The notes: a model not told the origin generated them from the letters alone. Shown: positions 1-10,609, counted from the stretch's first letter. The stretch: DNA of 64,000 nt from Incurvaria masculella (GCA_946894095.1 OX335651.1:11678501-11742500); one strand, 5' to 3'. Translations and numbers: made by a program.

Positions 1-121
1 ACGAGGATCCAAACCACGGCCAGCCTTCACGGTTGAAAATGGTCACCCTTCCAGAACCCAACCGCGCTCAGAGGTGCTTCACCCAGCTTATCGAATCACA
101 ATGCGTCGCACCACTGCGGAC
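1..121 (-). mobile_element. SINE head, 5S-type, cut by window edge
   Basis: On the minus strand this reads from a box-A-like start (GCAGTGGTGCGACGC) through a diverged 5S-like core (TTGGGTTCTGGAAGGGTGACC) to the start of the shared SINE body (GGCTGGCCGTGGTTTGGATC). It matches the first 110 nt of the copies at 46194 and 55094. The rest of the element lies outside the window. Confidence 0.7.
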
Positions 122-250
122 TGTCGTTGGAACTCGAGAGCATCAGGAGTGAGCGATTTCGTGCGCGAACTGACCGGCCGGCGCTACGGTCAGTGTGTAT
201 ATTTTTACTTAAAGTGGAGATATGGATGGGTTCCGGTCGGCACTTCCGTG
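122..250 (+). repeat. Dispersed repeat family B, copy 1
   Basis: Contains the block CAGGAGTGAGCGA, then GCGAACTGACCGGCCGGCGC, then AAGTGG and a GGTTCCGGTCGGC block. The same blocks recur in the same order at 18606, 39230, 41325 and 46010. No coding potential or terminal repeats are seen. The class is unknown. Confidence 0.6.
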
Positions 251-771
251 GTTCCTTTCTCGTTGGCCGCCGTTCACGTCCAGCGAAGCGGCCCCCTCCA
301 CGACCAATTGCCGCCCCTGTGCCCCCCGCTGTCCAGTCAGAGATAAGAATACGTGCTGGTTCGATAGTTTCAATTAAAACCTGCATCCGTGTATGGCTTT
401 TGATTTCTTTCACTACACCAGGTGACAAAAATATATAGGAGAGAGTCCTTAATAGCTGTTGTGCTACCCGGATGATGTTCAGACAAATACTGGTGTCATT
501 CCGACGCTTAAGAGAATCGAATTGTGTATGCATATTAAATGTTCTATTATCCGACCTTAAGTACAACTCAGAAGAATTAGGTCCAGTAAGAAAAAATGTT
601 CAAAACGACGACCACTTTTTCAAAATCTGTCATAATATTCGTATTCCGTGACCACAAATACACTCAGATCGGTTTTGAAACGACTCGGTAGGATTGCATC
701 CACACACGACCTGTGGGGCCTATGCTGCTGCGGGCTAACTTGTTATTTTTATGAAATACTTATTTATAATT
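251..771. other. No recognisable feature
   Basis: There are only short open frames without recognisable motifs, and no repeat shared with the rest of the window was noticed. Confidence 0.5.
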
Positions 772-885
772 TTCAAAGGTTCATCCCAAAGGGTGCCAAA
801 CGGAGCGGTTATTTCTTAAGGTCAAATCTTGTATAATGGTACGGAACCCTTCGTGTGCGAGACCAAGTATCGCTGGCATGGTGCC
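772..885 (+). repeat. GTCC-tract repeat, internally deleted copy
   Basis: Begins with the 5' arm of the family (CCCAAAGGGTGCCAAACGG) and jumps directly to its 3' arm (GGTACGGAACCCTTCGTGTG). It lacks the tetranucleotide tract and the 'ctgtatctcatgaaccg' middle seen at 9562 and 46583. Confidence 0.6.
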
Positions 886-2127
886 TCGGTGAGCGTGGTT
901 TCGCAAGGACAGGTTTTTTTGGCTTTTCTGAGCACCTTTGGTCTTCGGCATAGCCACCCATACCGGTTTAAAAAAAAAGTCACAATTGGCCGGTTTTTAA
1001 TCCGATTAAATCAACGAAGGCAAACATTATTTTCGGAGACTTACCGGATACGGCCCGGTTAATTACATACATTTATTTTAGATATTTAATACGCTGGTAT
1101 AGCTTATCTTAGCTTTTCTGTAAGCATTCTTAACACGCATTGTTGCAGTTCGCATTCAACCGGAGCTTAAAGGCCAGTGAATTAACATGAAAAAATTAGG
1201 AGAGGAGGTTTTTAATTATTTTTGAATAGAAACAAGTTAGTATGTTAAAAGATAATAATGTTTTTTGCTGTTTAAAAATAGTGTTGGTTAGTTCTGACTG
1301 TTGTCCAGGGAAAGTTGTTTTATGTGTTCATCATGGTAGAGGTTTTAACAAACGCCTTTCCACTACATTCTCTACTTGAATTGTTAGTAATAAATTATAT
1401 TGACAGCTGCCATTTTTGCCCTTGTGTCAAGTCCCATCAATGAAAGCGAATCCGTAGACTTTTCGGCCAACGAATAAAGGTCGACTCTCGATTGACTACT
1501 GCCCTCCTACGCGGCAATTCTCTCCGCGGCATCCGACTGCTGCTGCGGTCATGCAAACCGTCAAAATGTATTTCTTGCATTGTTATTGTACAATTGCAAT
1601 TGAAAAGCCTTTTTTAATTCTAACCTTTTTTGTAATTTTAATTTTTTGGTTAACATTTACAATCATTCGTAGTTAATAATCAACTAGTGGCTCTCTGAGC
1701 TGTAGAAATTGCGAGTCTGTCTTTGCATAGCTTACAATTGAAGAAATGTTTACTGTGCACCTTAAAACTAAATCCTATTATTTTTCTTGTATTTTTCTCA
1801 CTGTATGAAGTAATTAACGCTTTAGGTCTTGTCACAAAAAGAAAAAGAAAAAAAAATAAAATAAAAAAGAGTCCAATATCTGAATCGACACAAAAAATCC
1901 TTATAATATCGAACTTGCTAACAAAATTACATCAGAATCGGTTGAGAAAAGTACGAACTGTAGAGGAAAACAACTGGACATAGACAATATTTTTTTCCCA
2001 ATCTGAAACGGAGACGCTTCGCTCGGTCAATTCATATTAACATTTTCTTCGAAAAACTAGTCAGGTGTACGTTTTTGTCTTATTCATCCCCAATGGCGGT
2101 ATTAAGAATATATAGTGAGAATAAAAA
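886..2127. other. No recognisable feature
   Basis: AT-rich unique-looking sequence with one less AT-rich patch at 1480-1550. There are no convincing genes. Confidence 0.45.
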
Positions 2128-2524
2128 GCCTCAGTCGCCCAGTGGCGCGACACTTCGGCGATCGCTCTCCGAAGTTAAGCAACGCTGGGTCCGGTCTGTT
2201 CTTGGATGGGTGACCATTCGACCGTTGAGAGAGGCTGGCCGTGGTTCGGATTCCACGTTAAGCTGTAGGTCCCCTCCCTTACTTACTAGGTGGTAGGGTT
2301 TATCCCGCCTATCCCGCCCGGGTTGGTACCATCGCATTGGATGAACGATGGTCGAAGCGGCAATGAATATTGTCCGTGTTTTCCATCCAGTTCAATGTAG
2401 CCGTGCAATATAAGGAAGGTCCTGGCATGGCACCTAGTTCCCATGTGGTGTGTTGGGCTAATACCATGACAGAACTTGTGGTATTAGCCATCCATGTCCA
2501 GTCACATAAAAAAAAGAAAAAAAA
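2128..2524 (+). mobile_element. Full-length SINE with 5S rRNA-derived head
   Basis: This is the best-preserved 5S head in the window. It opens with a tRNA-like box A (CGCCCAGTGGCGCGAC). Then comes a clear 5S rRNA internal-control-region match: CCGAAGTTAAGCAACG, GGGTCCGGTCTGTTC and TTGGATGGGTGACC. The body follows (GAGGCTGGCCGTGGTTCGGA, then CCTTACTTACTAGGTGGTAG, then the GGTTGGTACCATCGCATTGG block and a TGTCCGTGTTTTCCATCCAG block). The 3' end is GGTATTAGCCATCCATGTCC plus an A-rich tail. The 5S match implies ancestral RNA polymerase III transcription; mobilisation by a partner LINE is inferred. Confidence 0.85.
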
Positions 2525-4228
2525 TGTCGCTTCGCTCTATTTTTTTAATATCTCAGAACTGTATATTTCCACCCATTGCCTTTGTAACAGGATTAGCCTA
2601 AAATTTCACATATAAATACTATTAAATAAATCCATTCATATTGTAAGATATCGAATAATTTTCTAAGCACATGTAAAATTGCTTACGACATGGTAGGCAA
2701 ATTTATTCAAGGGTGTTTTTTTAACTCCTGGCCTATTCGTGTGAGGCGTTAATTCCGTTTCTTTCCGCTGATTGAGATAATGAGAGAATTTGGTATGCGA
2801 GGTGCGACCAGAGTTATGGGAACCGTCAACTTTGCGTCTGTATTAATCGTCGCTTCCGTTTTCAATTTGCTGACCGTGTACGAGTTAATTTTCGCAAAAA
2901 CGAACATGGTCGGAAGAGCGGGTTTGAAATCGCTTTTTCTTGTTATTGTACATTTAATCTCAATTTATGTTACTCATTAGACGGCTTGTGTTCTGCATGG
3001 TGCATATATTTTTTATTCTCATAACTTTCATTATTCAGAATATTTTAATTATAAAATATCATTAATCATAGCGTTATCAGCCTTAAAAAAAGTCAGTAAA
3101 ATTTACTTTTCTAAATTTTATATTGTTTGTTTTTCTATTCTTTACAGTGTTTTCGAGTGATATTAATAATTTTTCCTATTTTTATATTAAATTAGATGTA
3201 ATTATATTTCATATTTTCTACTTAATAATAAGTAAGTACTTATGCACACGTAAATGTTTGCACATATATGATATGATGAGAATTGTATTAAACCTTGTAT
3301 TTCCTGTTTTTTAGTAAAACTTAAATTGTATTAAAATTAGTATTACATATGTATAATAAATTACTAAAATCCTAATTAAAAAATAAACGTAGTATACGTC
3401 AGCTTCTACGTACAGTCACACATATTCGTATCGATATTGAGACGCAATAGAGACCAAATCGCGTTCTTTTCGGTCACATTGAAGATAGTACAGGGACTCA
3501 AGAAATCTTTCCCTTTACATGAAAATACGAAACGTTGCCATTACAGGATTAAGTTATATGATTTAGATACAATTTTCCGATTCAATCGTTCCCTTGTACG
3601 TTAATTTATTTAATAACTTCTCTACGTCTTCTGAGTTCACACACTGTTATATTTATTATAATTCAAAGAGGCAAACAATTTTCTTAATATCTATTTGAAC
3701 TACATTAAGGTGATTGCAACAAGTGCTCGTGTGAGTAAGTTCGTCAAGCGACAGATAGACAGATGGACAGACGGACAGCTGAGTGATCGGCCACCTGGCA
3801 GACCAATGAAAGACGGTTTTCATTTCGTCTGTCAGACGAGTGCCGCGCGGCTACTTCGCGCTAAACGCAAATTTAATTATCATAAAATTTATTGCATTTA
3901 TTTGTGTTACTTAGTAAGACTGATCGCGCCTCACGCATGATGGACGAGCTGCCACTTGCACTTTTTATCGAAGTGCGAATTATATTTTTCCATGCGTTAA
4001 ATTATAATTAATGACTTATTTTATTTAGATTAGAATATAAACGCGATTGCCGTAAAGGGCAAGGGAACCGCTTCGAGATGATAACAGGCCAATCGTTTCA
4101 GCTGGTGAACCGGCAAAGCGTACGTGTCTTCCCGCCTATGTTTTTGTCTATGCATATTATTATAGTACATGACGCGTGTAACTTTGCGGTCGGCCGTTGC
4201 AAAGTGGACGCAATTACCCGGTACTGCT
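2525..4228. other. AT-rich stretch without recognisable gene
   Basis: Contains a degenerate GACAGATAGACAGATGGACA tract near 3753-3790 that may be a decayed GTCC-repeat piece. Nothing else could be identified. Confidence 0.45.
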
Positions 4229-4393
4229 CTGAGATAAATAGTCATAACAAATACTACAATTGACTAAAAAGTAGTACTTTGTGTCGTCACTTTGCATAAC
4301 TTTGATATTTCGTCCATACAAAATGTGTTCAAGTGACGTCACAAAATACTACTTTTTGTTAGTCCTAGTTTCTGTTACGACTATTTATCTCAG
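4229..4393. mobile_element. Palindromic MITE (about 165 bp)
   Basis: The whole segment folds on itself. The left arm starts CTGAGATAAATAGTCATAAC and the reverse complement of the right arm starts CTGAGATAAATAGTCGTAAC. The match continues through AAAAAGTAGTA.TTTGTG.CG and TCACTT almost to the centre. This is the form of a non-autonomous foldback MITE. No clear target duplication was found. Confidence 0.75.
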
Positions 4394-5162
4394 CCATAAG
4401 GTTGGATTCAGAAAAGGATTTCAGTCTCATTTCGTAAGGACCTTCCTAAGAAGTAAACATACAATGAGATGTTTCATACCATATAATATGAAAAGTTAAG
4501 TACATACACCTAATTAAAAAATATATTATTCATGCTAAGAATGTAAGTAGTTTTTCTTGTGTTGTTAATAAGCATTATTATAAACGGAGGTTCGGTAGGC
4601 AATTTTCTTTACGTTGATAGAGTGCAACCTTGAACTACACACAAAATCTTTTCTTTTACATATTTAATTAAAGTGTCCTTGCTTCACGATCCTACGTACC
4701 TCTACGTTTTTCTACATTTTTTATGAAGCGTAACGACGCGACGTCACGAATCGAATATATTTATCTAATATCACATTCTAGGAGTGTGTTTTTTTTCTGC
4801 CCATTAGGCCCGTATGTAAAGCGTGGTCTAACTACACGACGCAGGCGACTGCCTGCAGATCCTCGTTAGCGAACCGAGATGAGGTGCGCGGGCAGAGCCG
4901 CGCCCGGTGCGCGCCGGCAGCGGCGTCGTTACGTAACTTGGCGATTCGAGAAGAAAATTCGTGGGTCTCGGTATTTCGGCGTGAGCACACGACTTAATGT
5001 GAAATGTCAGCCATCCATGACGGTTACAAAAATATAAATAAAATTGCGAGAGGACAGAGATCATACAGGCCAAATGATTCAGATGTTTCAACTTCTGAAG
5101 GCTAATTTCACCGGACCACCACCGGTTGGTCTTATGGATACGTTATATAGAAGAAGAATCAC
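4394..5162. other. No recognisable gene; small GC-rich patch
   Basis: A GC-rich patch lies at about 4855-4930 in otherwise AT-rich DNA. A short open frame spans it but has no recognisable motif. Confidence 0.4.
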
Positions 5163-5197
5163 CCTCGGTAGCCCAGTGGTGCGACGCTTTGCGATTC
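5163..5197 (+). mobile_element. SINE 5' stub
   Basis: Only the first 35 nt of the 5S-type SINE remain (CCTCGGTAGCCCAGTGGTGC). They are fused directly to the inverted GTCC-tract repeat. The box-A-like TAGCCCAGTGG is intact. Confidence 0.6.
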
Positions 5198-5285
5198 AAA
5201 ATTTCAGTTGCTTACCTATTACGGTTCATGGGATGCAGCCCTGTGACAGACGGACGGACGGACGGACGAACGGACTTACACATTA
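5198..5285 (-). repeat. GTCC-tract repeat, 3' half
   Basis: Contains TTACCTATTACGGTTCATGG, GCAGCCCTGTGACAGACGG and tandem GGAC units. This is the reverse complement of the middle of the copy at 9562. Confidence 0.7.
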
Positions 5286-6094
5286 AAATATTTCTCCATC
5301 ATCGGCGCAATTGGCTATCTGCAGATGACGGACGCTGCGTTTCCCCACTGAATGGCTAGGCCGATCTTCTGCCTAAGATAACTGGGCGCACGTTTGTCAC
5401 CAGACGCCTCAATGAGCAATCTACTAAGCTACTACAAGATCATTGCTCATATTAAATGTTTAACGTTACATGATTTTTTATATTGTTGACTGCAATTGCA
5501 ATTGACTGACTGCAATGTAATAATTTTATTTTAAATTATATATTACCACTGTTTTATTTAATGTAATTAATAAATGTAATTTTATGAATATTTTACGTGG
5601 CGGAATTTTAATTTTAATCATGTAAAAAATATGTAAGGGTATAATGTTATTAAATGTTTGTTTTTATGTTGAATTTTCGAATGTTATTTGATTTTATCTC
5701 TAACTTTGTTTTATCTGTGATTTGTATTTTTCAAACTTTTGTTAGTTTCATTTTCTTAAAATGTCTTTTAAATTTTTTATTTCAATGTACAAATACTTAA
5801 ATTATTTATTTATTTTAAATACTATTTACTATGCTGTATGGCCGAAAAAGTATATAAAAGGATTTTAGTTTATTTGATAGGCTCCAAACTCCAAGAGTCT
5901 CTACAGCAAAACCCTATCTAAACAATTTTTGGTTTAGGGACCGTAACTGACGGCGATTGTTAAGGAAGAGGGCGGCGGCGCGGGCGCGGGTCGCGCGTGC
6001 GGTATGCGCACGACCACACGCATCTGATCACAGCTCCGCTGTCAGGCGTATTTTATGTTCTGCGAGCAGCGGGCAGGAGAGCTAGCATGTGTAC
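5286..6094. other. No recognisable gene
   Basis: Very AT-rich from 5450 to 5880, with a TATATAAAAG box-like motif at about 5851 and a CG-rich patch at about 5965-6000. No element boundary was identified. Confidence 0.4.
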
Positions 6095-6541
6095 AGCTCG
6101 TGGTCTAGAGGCTAGACTACTTGCCTTTCATGCGAGAGGTTATGGGTTCAAATCCTCGTCCCGGTCATGCACCACTTTCTGTCTTTTACTGTGTTAAATA
6201 AGGCATTTTGTTACGAATGCGAGCCCTTCCATGGTTCGAAACCCATGTAATACTGTAGGTACCCTTCCCCTACTAGGTGGTAGGGTTAAGCCCGTCCAGC
6301 TTGGTTCGGCATTGGATGGAACTATGGTTGATGCGGGAATGAGAAATTGTCCGTGTGTTCCATCCAGCAGGTTTTCTAGACTCAGGATTCCTGATTCCTG
6401 ATTACTGAATGCCAGGAATAGACCTGTAGTTCAATATAGCTGTGCCCATAAATGTAAGGCCTTAGCATGAAACCTATTCCTCCGGGAATGTGCACTATTG
6501 GGCTAATCTCATAACGCTAGTTGTATGGCTAGCTACAAAAA
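6095..6541 (+). mobile_element. SINE with tRNA-Glu-like head
   Basis: The head has a consensus box A (TGGTCTAGAGG) and box B (GGTTCAAATCC). The loop CCTTTCATG would place anticodon TTC, so it resembles tRNA-Glu. After ATGCACCACTTTCT and TTACGAATGCGAGC the sequence enters the same body as the 5S-headed copies (CCATGGTTCGAAACCCATG, CTACTAGGTGGTAGGGTT). The tail is degenerate. An insertion-like segment (CAGGATTCCTGATTCCTG) sits near 6380. Confidence 0.75.
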
Positions 6542-6874
6542 TCCCAAAGTTATCTTTCGGTTACACCATGTAAATATGCCATGTAACCTAAGGTTTCTTA
6601 TCGGATTTCAGGTAGTTGGAGGTGGTGAAAACAGGGGCATGTCAGGTTGCATGAAAAAGTGGACTTTTTTAGTGCTGGCCAAAGCCGAAAGCCGAAACAA
6701 ACACCATATAGTCCCACAATGTCTACTTAATATTTAACCGTTGATTTTGAGAAATCCGAACAAACCTTATGTGTCGAAGCGAAAGAATATTTTTCTAAAT
6801 TAAATGAATTTTTAAAAACCTTAACTACTTAATCTATGCCCTTAATGTAACCAATAATACTACGTATATAATTA
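6542..6874. other. No recognisable feature
   Basis: No motif or shared repeat was recognised. Confidence 0.4.
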
Positions 6875-6997
6875 GGGACACATTAATTGAAGAAAGAGAC
6901 CGGTTCAACTCATGAGCTGAACTGCTTTATGAGTTGAACCGGTAAACATACTTTTCGCGGGTATTATGTGAGTATACCAATTTCAATTAACGTGTCC
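6875..6997. mobile_element. Short MITE with nested palindrome
   Basis: The terminal inverted repeats are GGACACATTAATTGAA and, on the other strand at the right end, GGACACGTTAATTGAA. Inside is a perfect 15-bp stem: ACCGGTTCAACTCAT at 6899-6913 against ATGAGTTGAACCGGT at 6929-6943. ATTA lies on both sides and may be the target duplication, with one stray G on the left. Confidence 0.6.
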
Positions 6998-7850
6998 ATT
7001 ATTTCGTACATATCACATTCGTTGAAAACAGCGACGTACTTTCTTAGGACGAAAAATTGTATTTACTTTTACATATATGCGTAAAGAGAACAAATCCTTA
7101 TAGTAAAATCGATTTCTCGGTAGAAGCTTGTTCCACCAGAGCTACATTCCATTTCTTGCGGTCCTCAACAGCCACGATGTTCCACCAGATAAATATCTAA
7201 TGCAATATGCCCTGCGTGTAAGAAATAAATAACATTACAATCCCTGCGATAGTAACCTTAATTTTTTGCCTTCCTATCTCCGATCGAGCGCGGCCCCCGC
7301 TCAGCCATAATACAGATAAGTAATTGGATAAGAGGCACGGATAATGCTCTCGGCTGTTTGTTTTTAAGCTGGAGAGCTTATAGGAGCCTATGATGACAGC
7401 AATTTCATAGCGCACCGGGTCGCTGATTATACGGTGCAGGTCGATTCCGCGTAACGGGATAGTTTTCCGGGTATCGAAGTGGGGGCTTTCTTGATTGGAC
7501 AGTAACAGCCTGGAGGGCTCGTCTCGTCACCGAACGGTGCTTTGAAGCTGGATGAGCAGTGAGGAGTTTCGATAGCATACAAGTATTTGTCGCCAAAAGC
7601 GACCCCATATGGTCTGGATCTGGTGTCTGTCGGTCACACGCATTTTTTCCCTAATTGTTCTACAATTAACGGTTGTTTGAACATTCTACAAAAAAAAAAA
7701 CACTATAGGTAGCAATCTGTACTTGTGCACCAAATAATTACTTTTGCTCATAACATCGTCATACCTTTTGAGAAATAGAGAGATTTCGGAAGCTTTAGTT
7801 TTGTATGAAATTGAAATTGAAATTGCATTTACTATCTAAACTAGGTTTTG
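6998..7850. other. No recognisable gene
   Basis: TGTTCCACCAGA occurs twice (about 7130 and 7180). Otherwise there is nothing that could be assigned. Confidence 0.4.
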
Positions 7851-7852
7851 TT

Positions 7853-7940
7853 TATGTAACTGTACATGGATTGCTAATACCACACCCAATATTGGCCCAG
7901 CTCACCGCATTCCCGAAAGAATTAGATGGCTTGCCAGGAA
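7853..7940 (-). mobile_element. SINE 3'-tail fragment
   Basis: Matches the reverse complement of the shared SINE tail: TATGTAACTGTACATGGATT, GCTAATACCACACCC and GCATTCCCGAAAGAATTAG. Confidence 0.65.
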
Positions 7941-8469
7941 ATTTGTCTGTAGTAGGTGATACCAGATGTAACTAAGCGCTTTATGTGCATGGAAAAAATG
8001 CAAAAGTAAGTTTTGAATTTATTGCGTATTAGAATCACTTGTAACATTGTTATAAATATCTCATTTGATGTTTCATGTTTCAAATTCTTTATTCAGTAGA
8101 GTATTTTTTTTCAAGTATAAGCTGATTGGCACCAATTTAAGCTGACCGAACGAGATCTACGATATTGCTTTGTAAGAAGAATGAACGAATTAAATTCTAA
8201 CGGTGTTTCTTTTTGTGCTCAGAAAAAATATTCAATTCAGTTTGAAGGGCTTTTAGGTTATACATAAAAAAGTTTGAGGCTTGACGGTATAATCCGGAAT
8301 GAATTGATTGAAAGATGAATAAAAAGCCTCGTTACTCGGCGGTACGATGTTCGATGCATTGATATCTCTAATACTGTTTGCTTGTGAATCGTGTTGAATT
8401 GTGGTGTGTTAGTTCCGGTATGTTGTAATAGACTAGGTGGTCGCGACAAAAATGGTAACCATAACGTAA

Positions 8470-8613
8470 ATGGCTAAAACTGGTTCACAGGATGAAGACC
8501 AACCCTCTGAAGCTAAATATGTCGGTCTGCCTGCGCCAAATGGTTGCGTTACCTATAAGTCGCCTGGAAAAGTAGTTATCGTTGCAAGAAAAATGTACGT
8601 TAAAAAAACGTGA
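8470..8613 (+). CDS. Small open frame, 47 codons, unknown
   Basis: The frame runs from ATG to TGA and encodes MAKTGSQDEDQPSEAKYVGL followed by a basic end, VARKMYVKKT. Its amino-acid mix is protein-like: an acidic N-terminus, a central APNGCVTYKSPGKVV and a lysine-rich C-terminus. I do not recognise it. It ends just before a GTCC-tract repeat fragment. It could be the remnant of a transposon ORF or pure chance. Confidence 0.2.
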   Translation: MAKTGSQDEDQPSEAKYVGLPAPNGCVTYKSPGKVVIVARKMYVKKT

Positions 8614-8690
8614 CTTTTTTGTGTTAAATCTTGTACGATGGTACGGAACCCTTTGTGTGCGAGTCCGACTCGCACTTGGCCGTTTTTTTC
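8614..8690 (+). repeat. GTCC-tract repeat, 3' arm
   Basis: Shows TTGTACGATGGTACGGAACC, then CGAGTCCGACTCGCAC and TTGGCCGTTTTTTT, which form the conserved right end of this family. Confidence 0.7.
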
Positions 8691-8950
8691 GAATTCAACG
8701 CTAAACTGTGTAGATCCCTTTCCTTACTTACACAATGGTAGTGGCGTAATACCGTTGGCACCATCGCTTCGAATAAACGATGGTCGATGCGGCAATACAA
8801 ATTGCCCGTGTTTTCCATCCAGTTCAATGTGGCAGTGCAATAAAAGGTAGGTCCTGGAATGGCGCGAGTTCCCGTGTTAGGCCGTGTTGGGCTAGTATCA
8901 ACATTTGGTGTGGTATTAGCCAACCATCCAACGATCAGCCAGCTCCAGTA
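8691..8950 (+). mobile_element. SINE body and tail (headless)
   Basis: Contains the shared body from ACGCTAAACTGTGTAGATCC through CATCGCTTCGAATAAACGAT and GTGTTTTCCATCCAGTTCAA to GGTATTAGCCAACCATCC. The head is absent because the GTCC-tract right arm is joined at its 5' side. Confidence 0.75.
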
Positions 8951-9394
8951 AAATTAAGTAAGTGGTGCACACACGAGGCGGGATGCACCCACGGCCCCTC
9001 GACCGAGAGGCGAGGCTCCGCGCCATGAGCTATGACCCGTTTACTAACTCGTGACCACCCCTTTGGCGAGGTCAAGACCTCCACCCCGGCTGCAGCGGAC
9101 GAGCTCTACACATAAAACTCATTAGCGACTCCGAATGGCCGAATCGCTTCACCCCCCGACGATAAAACTCCCACTAATAGTTTTATGCACTATTCTCGAC
9201 TAATTGTAGTAAGGCCTTAACGACCACAGCGTCCGTTACTCGCCAATTCGTTTGTCTCTACCATCGTTTACCGTACTTGTTCAAACTGCAGGTATGGAGT
9301 GAAAATTTTCCTGCGTATTTCTAGTGATTGTGAAGCTTACATCGCGAAGAAGCGTACACCATCGAGGTATGGTTTTGATCGATTGTAATATTTT
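8951..9394. other. No recognisable feature
   Basis: Mixed composition, with no repeat or gene motif noticed. Confidence 0.4.
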
Positions 9395-9462
9395 TTATGT
9401 AACTGGACATGGATGGCTAATACCATACCCGCCGTCGCTATTGCCGTGCCAGGAGCACAGAA
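9395..9462 (-). mobile_element. SINE 3'-tail fragment
   Basis: Contains ATGTAACTGGACATGGATGG, CTAATACCATACCC and a degenerate TGCCAGGA. This is the SINE tail in reverse complement. Confidence 0.6.
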
Positions 9463-9561
9463 AAACTTCCCTTGCACAATAACATTATCAGCACTAGGCT
9501 GGTATAAGACTTGTAGTGGTAGAGGTAGAGGCCATTGACAGCAAATCTTAAATGCACGTTT

Positions 9562-9735
9562 TTAGGGTTCTGTACCCAAAGGGTGAAAACGGAACCCTAT
9601 TACTAAGCCTCCGCTGTCCGTCCGTCCGTCCGTTCGTCCGTCCGTTCGTCCGTCCGTCCGTCCGTCTGTCATAGGGCTGTATCTCATGAACCGCAATAGG
9701 TAGGCAATTGAAATTTTCACAGAGTGTGTATACAT
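9562..9735 (+). repeat. GTCC-tract repeat, 5' arm and tract
   Basis: Reads GGGTTCTGTACCCAAAGGGT, then CGGAACCCTATTACTAAGCC. A tract of about 15 GTCC/GTTC units follows, then CATAGGGCTGTATCTCATGA and AATTGAAATTTTCACAGAG. I recall this layout as a common lepidopteran microsatellite-bearing repeat, possibly linked to Helitrons, but the class is not certain. Confidence 0.75.
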
Positions 9736-9742
9736 GTGTATG

Positions 9743-9845
9743 TGTGGTCTTACCTGTTTCGTCAGTCAAATTAGGAAATATTTTTATGATAATTTGCACA
9801 TTAAATGAATCAGCTGATAGCTACGTCTCTACGGGTTAATTTATT
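9743..9845 (+). repeat. Extra copy of a foldback arm
   Basis: CCTGTTTCGTCAGTCAAATT, GAAATATTT, TTGCACATTAAATGAATCAG and AGCTACGTCT repeat, in the same orientation, the right arm and flank at 10570-10650. Confidence 0.55.
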
Positions 9846-9959
9846 TGATTATAAAACGTGTATCCACGATATACGCCTTTTTGTAATAGCATTTTATAGG
9901 TGCGTGTATCACGGGTATAAGTTAATATATAAAAAAAAACGAAAATGCTAAATATGAGA

Positions 9960-10602
9960 AAAATATTTCTTAATTTGATTGAGAAACCAGGCACGAGCCG
10001 TTGTATGGAAAATTATCACCTCATTATCCTCTTAATCGTCGAGTTGAAGCATATCCCATCAGCAGTGGGTATTGTGTGATGGCATCCAGCGTGCTGCGCC
10101 GTCGTGCGCGCGGCGTGACCTACCCCACGCGGGCGCGAGTCGTGCGCGCGCCGCTATCGCGCATCCGACGTCTTCCTGCTCGCCCCCGCGCCCCTCCCGC
10201 TTCCCGCCGCGCCGCAGCACACACTCCCGCGCGCGGCGACCGCAATACAGAGCTTCTAAAACTTTCGTCTTTTCGAGAAATCAGAGAAAGCTAAAATAGT
10301 CGTTTACAAGTTTGTGCGGTGGGTGAAGCCACACATTGATTTACGTGTGTGTAAGATGTTGGTTGGTGTAAACCAAAATATCTACGAACATTCGAAAGCA
10401 GTGGACGGTAGAATTAAGTTTTTATGATTTTCCCTTTTTGTTTGGGGAATCCTCATCCTCAACTCACCCGAGGCTCGTTGTCTTCCCTTGCTGTTCTGAA
10501 CTGTGCTGTGTTTAATCATGTTTTGTTTAAGAGGATAATGAGGTGATCGAGTTCCATATAATGGCCCGTGCCTGTTTCCTCAGTCAAATTAAGAAATATT
10601 TC
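9960..10602. mobile_element. Foldback element with 77-bp inverted arms and GC-rich core
   Basis: The left arm (9960-10036, with CCAGGCACGAGCCG and ATCACCTCATTATCCTC) is the inverse of the right arm (10527-10602, with GAGGATAATGAGGTGAT and CGGGC-like GGCCCGTGCCTG). The core at about 10085-10240 is extremely CG-rich, with many GCGCGC runs. No transposase-like frame is present, so this looks like a non-autonomous foldback or MITE. A third arm lies outside at 9743. Confidence 0.6.
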
Positions 10603-10609
10603 TGATATT

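Noticed and set aside
2161..2222. 5S rRNA gene
   Set aside because: Only the inner part of 5S is present, joined to a SINE body and repeated elsewhere with the same junction. It is a derived head, not a gene.
6095..6165. Functional tRNA-Glu gene
   Set aside because: Boxes A and B are present, but the acceptor and other stems do not pair well and the sequence continues directly into a SINE body.
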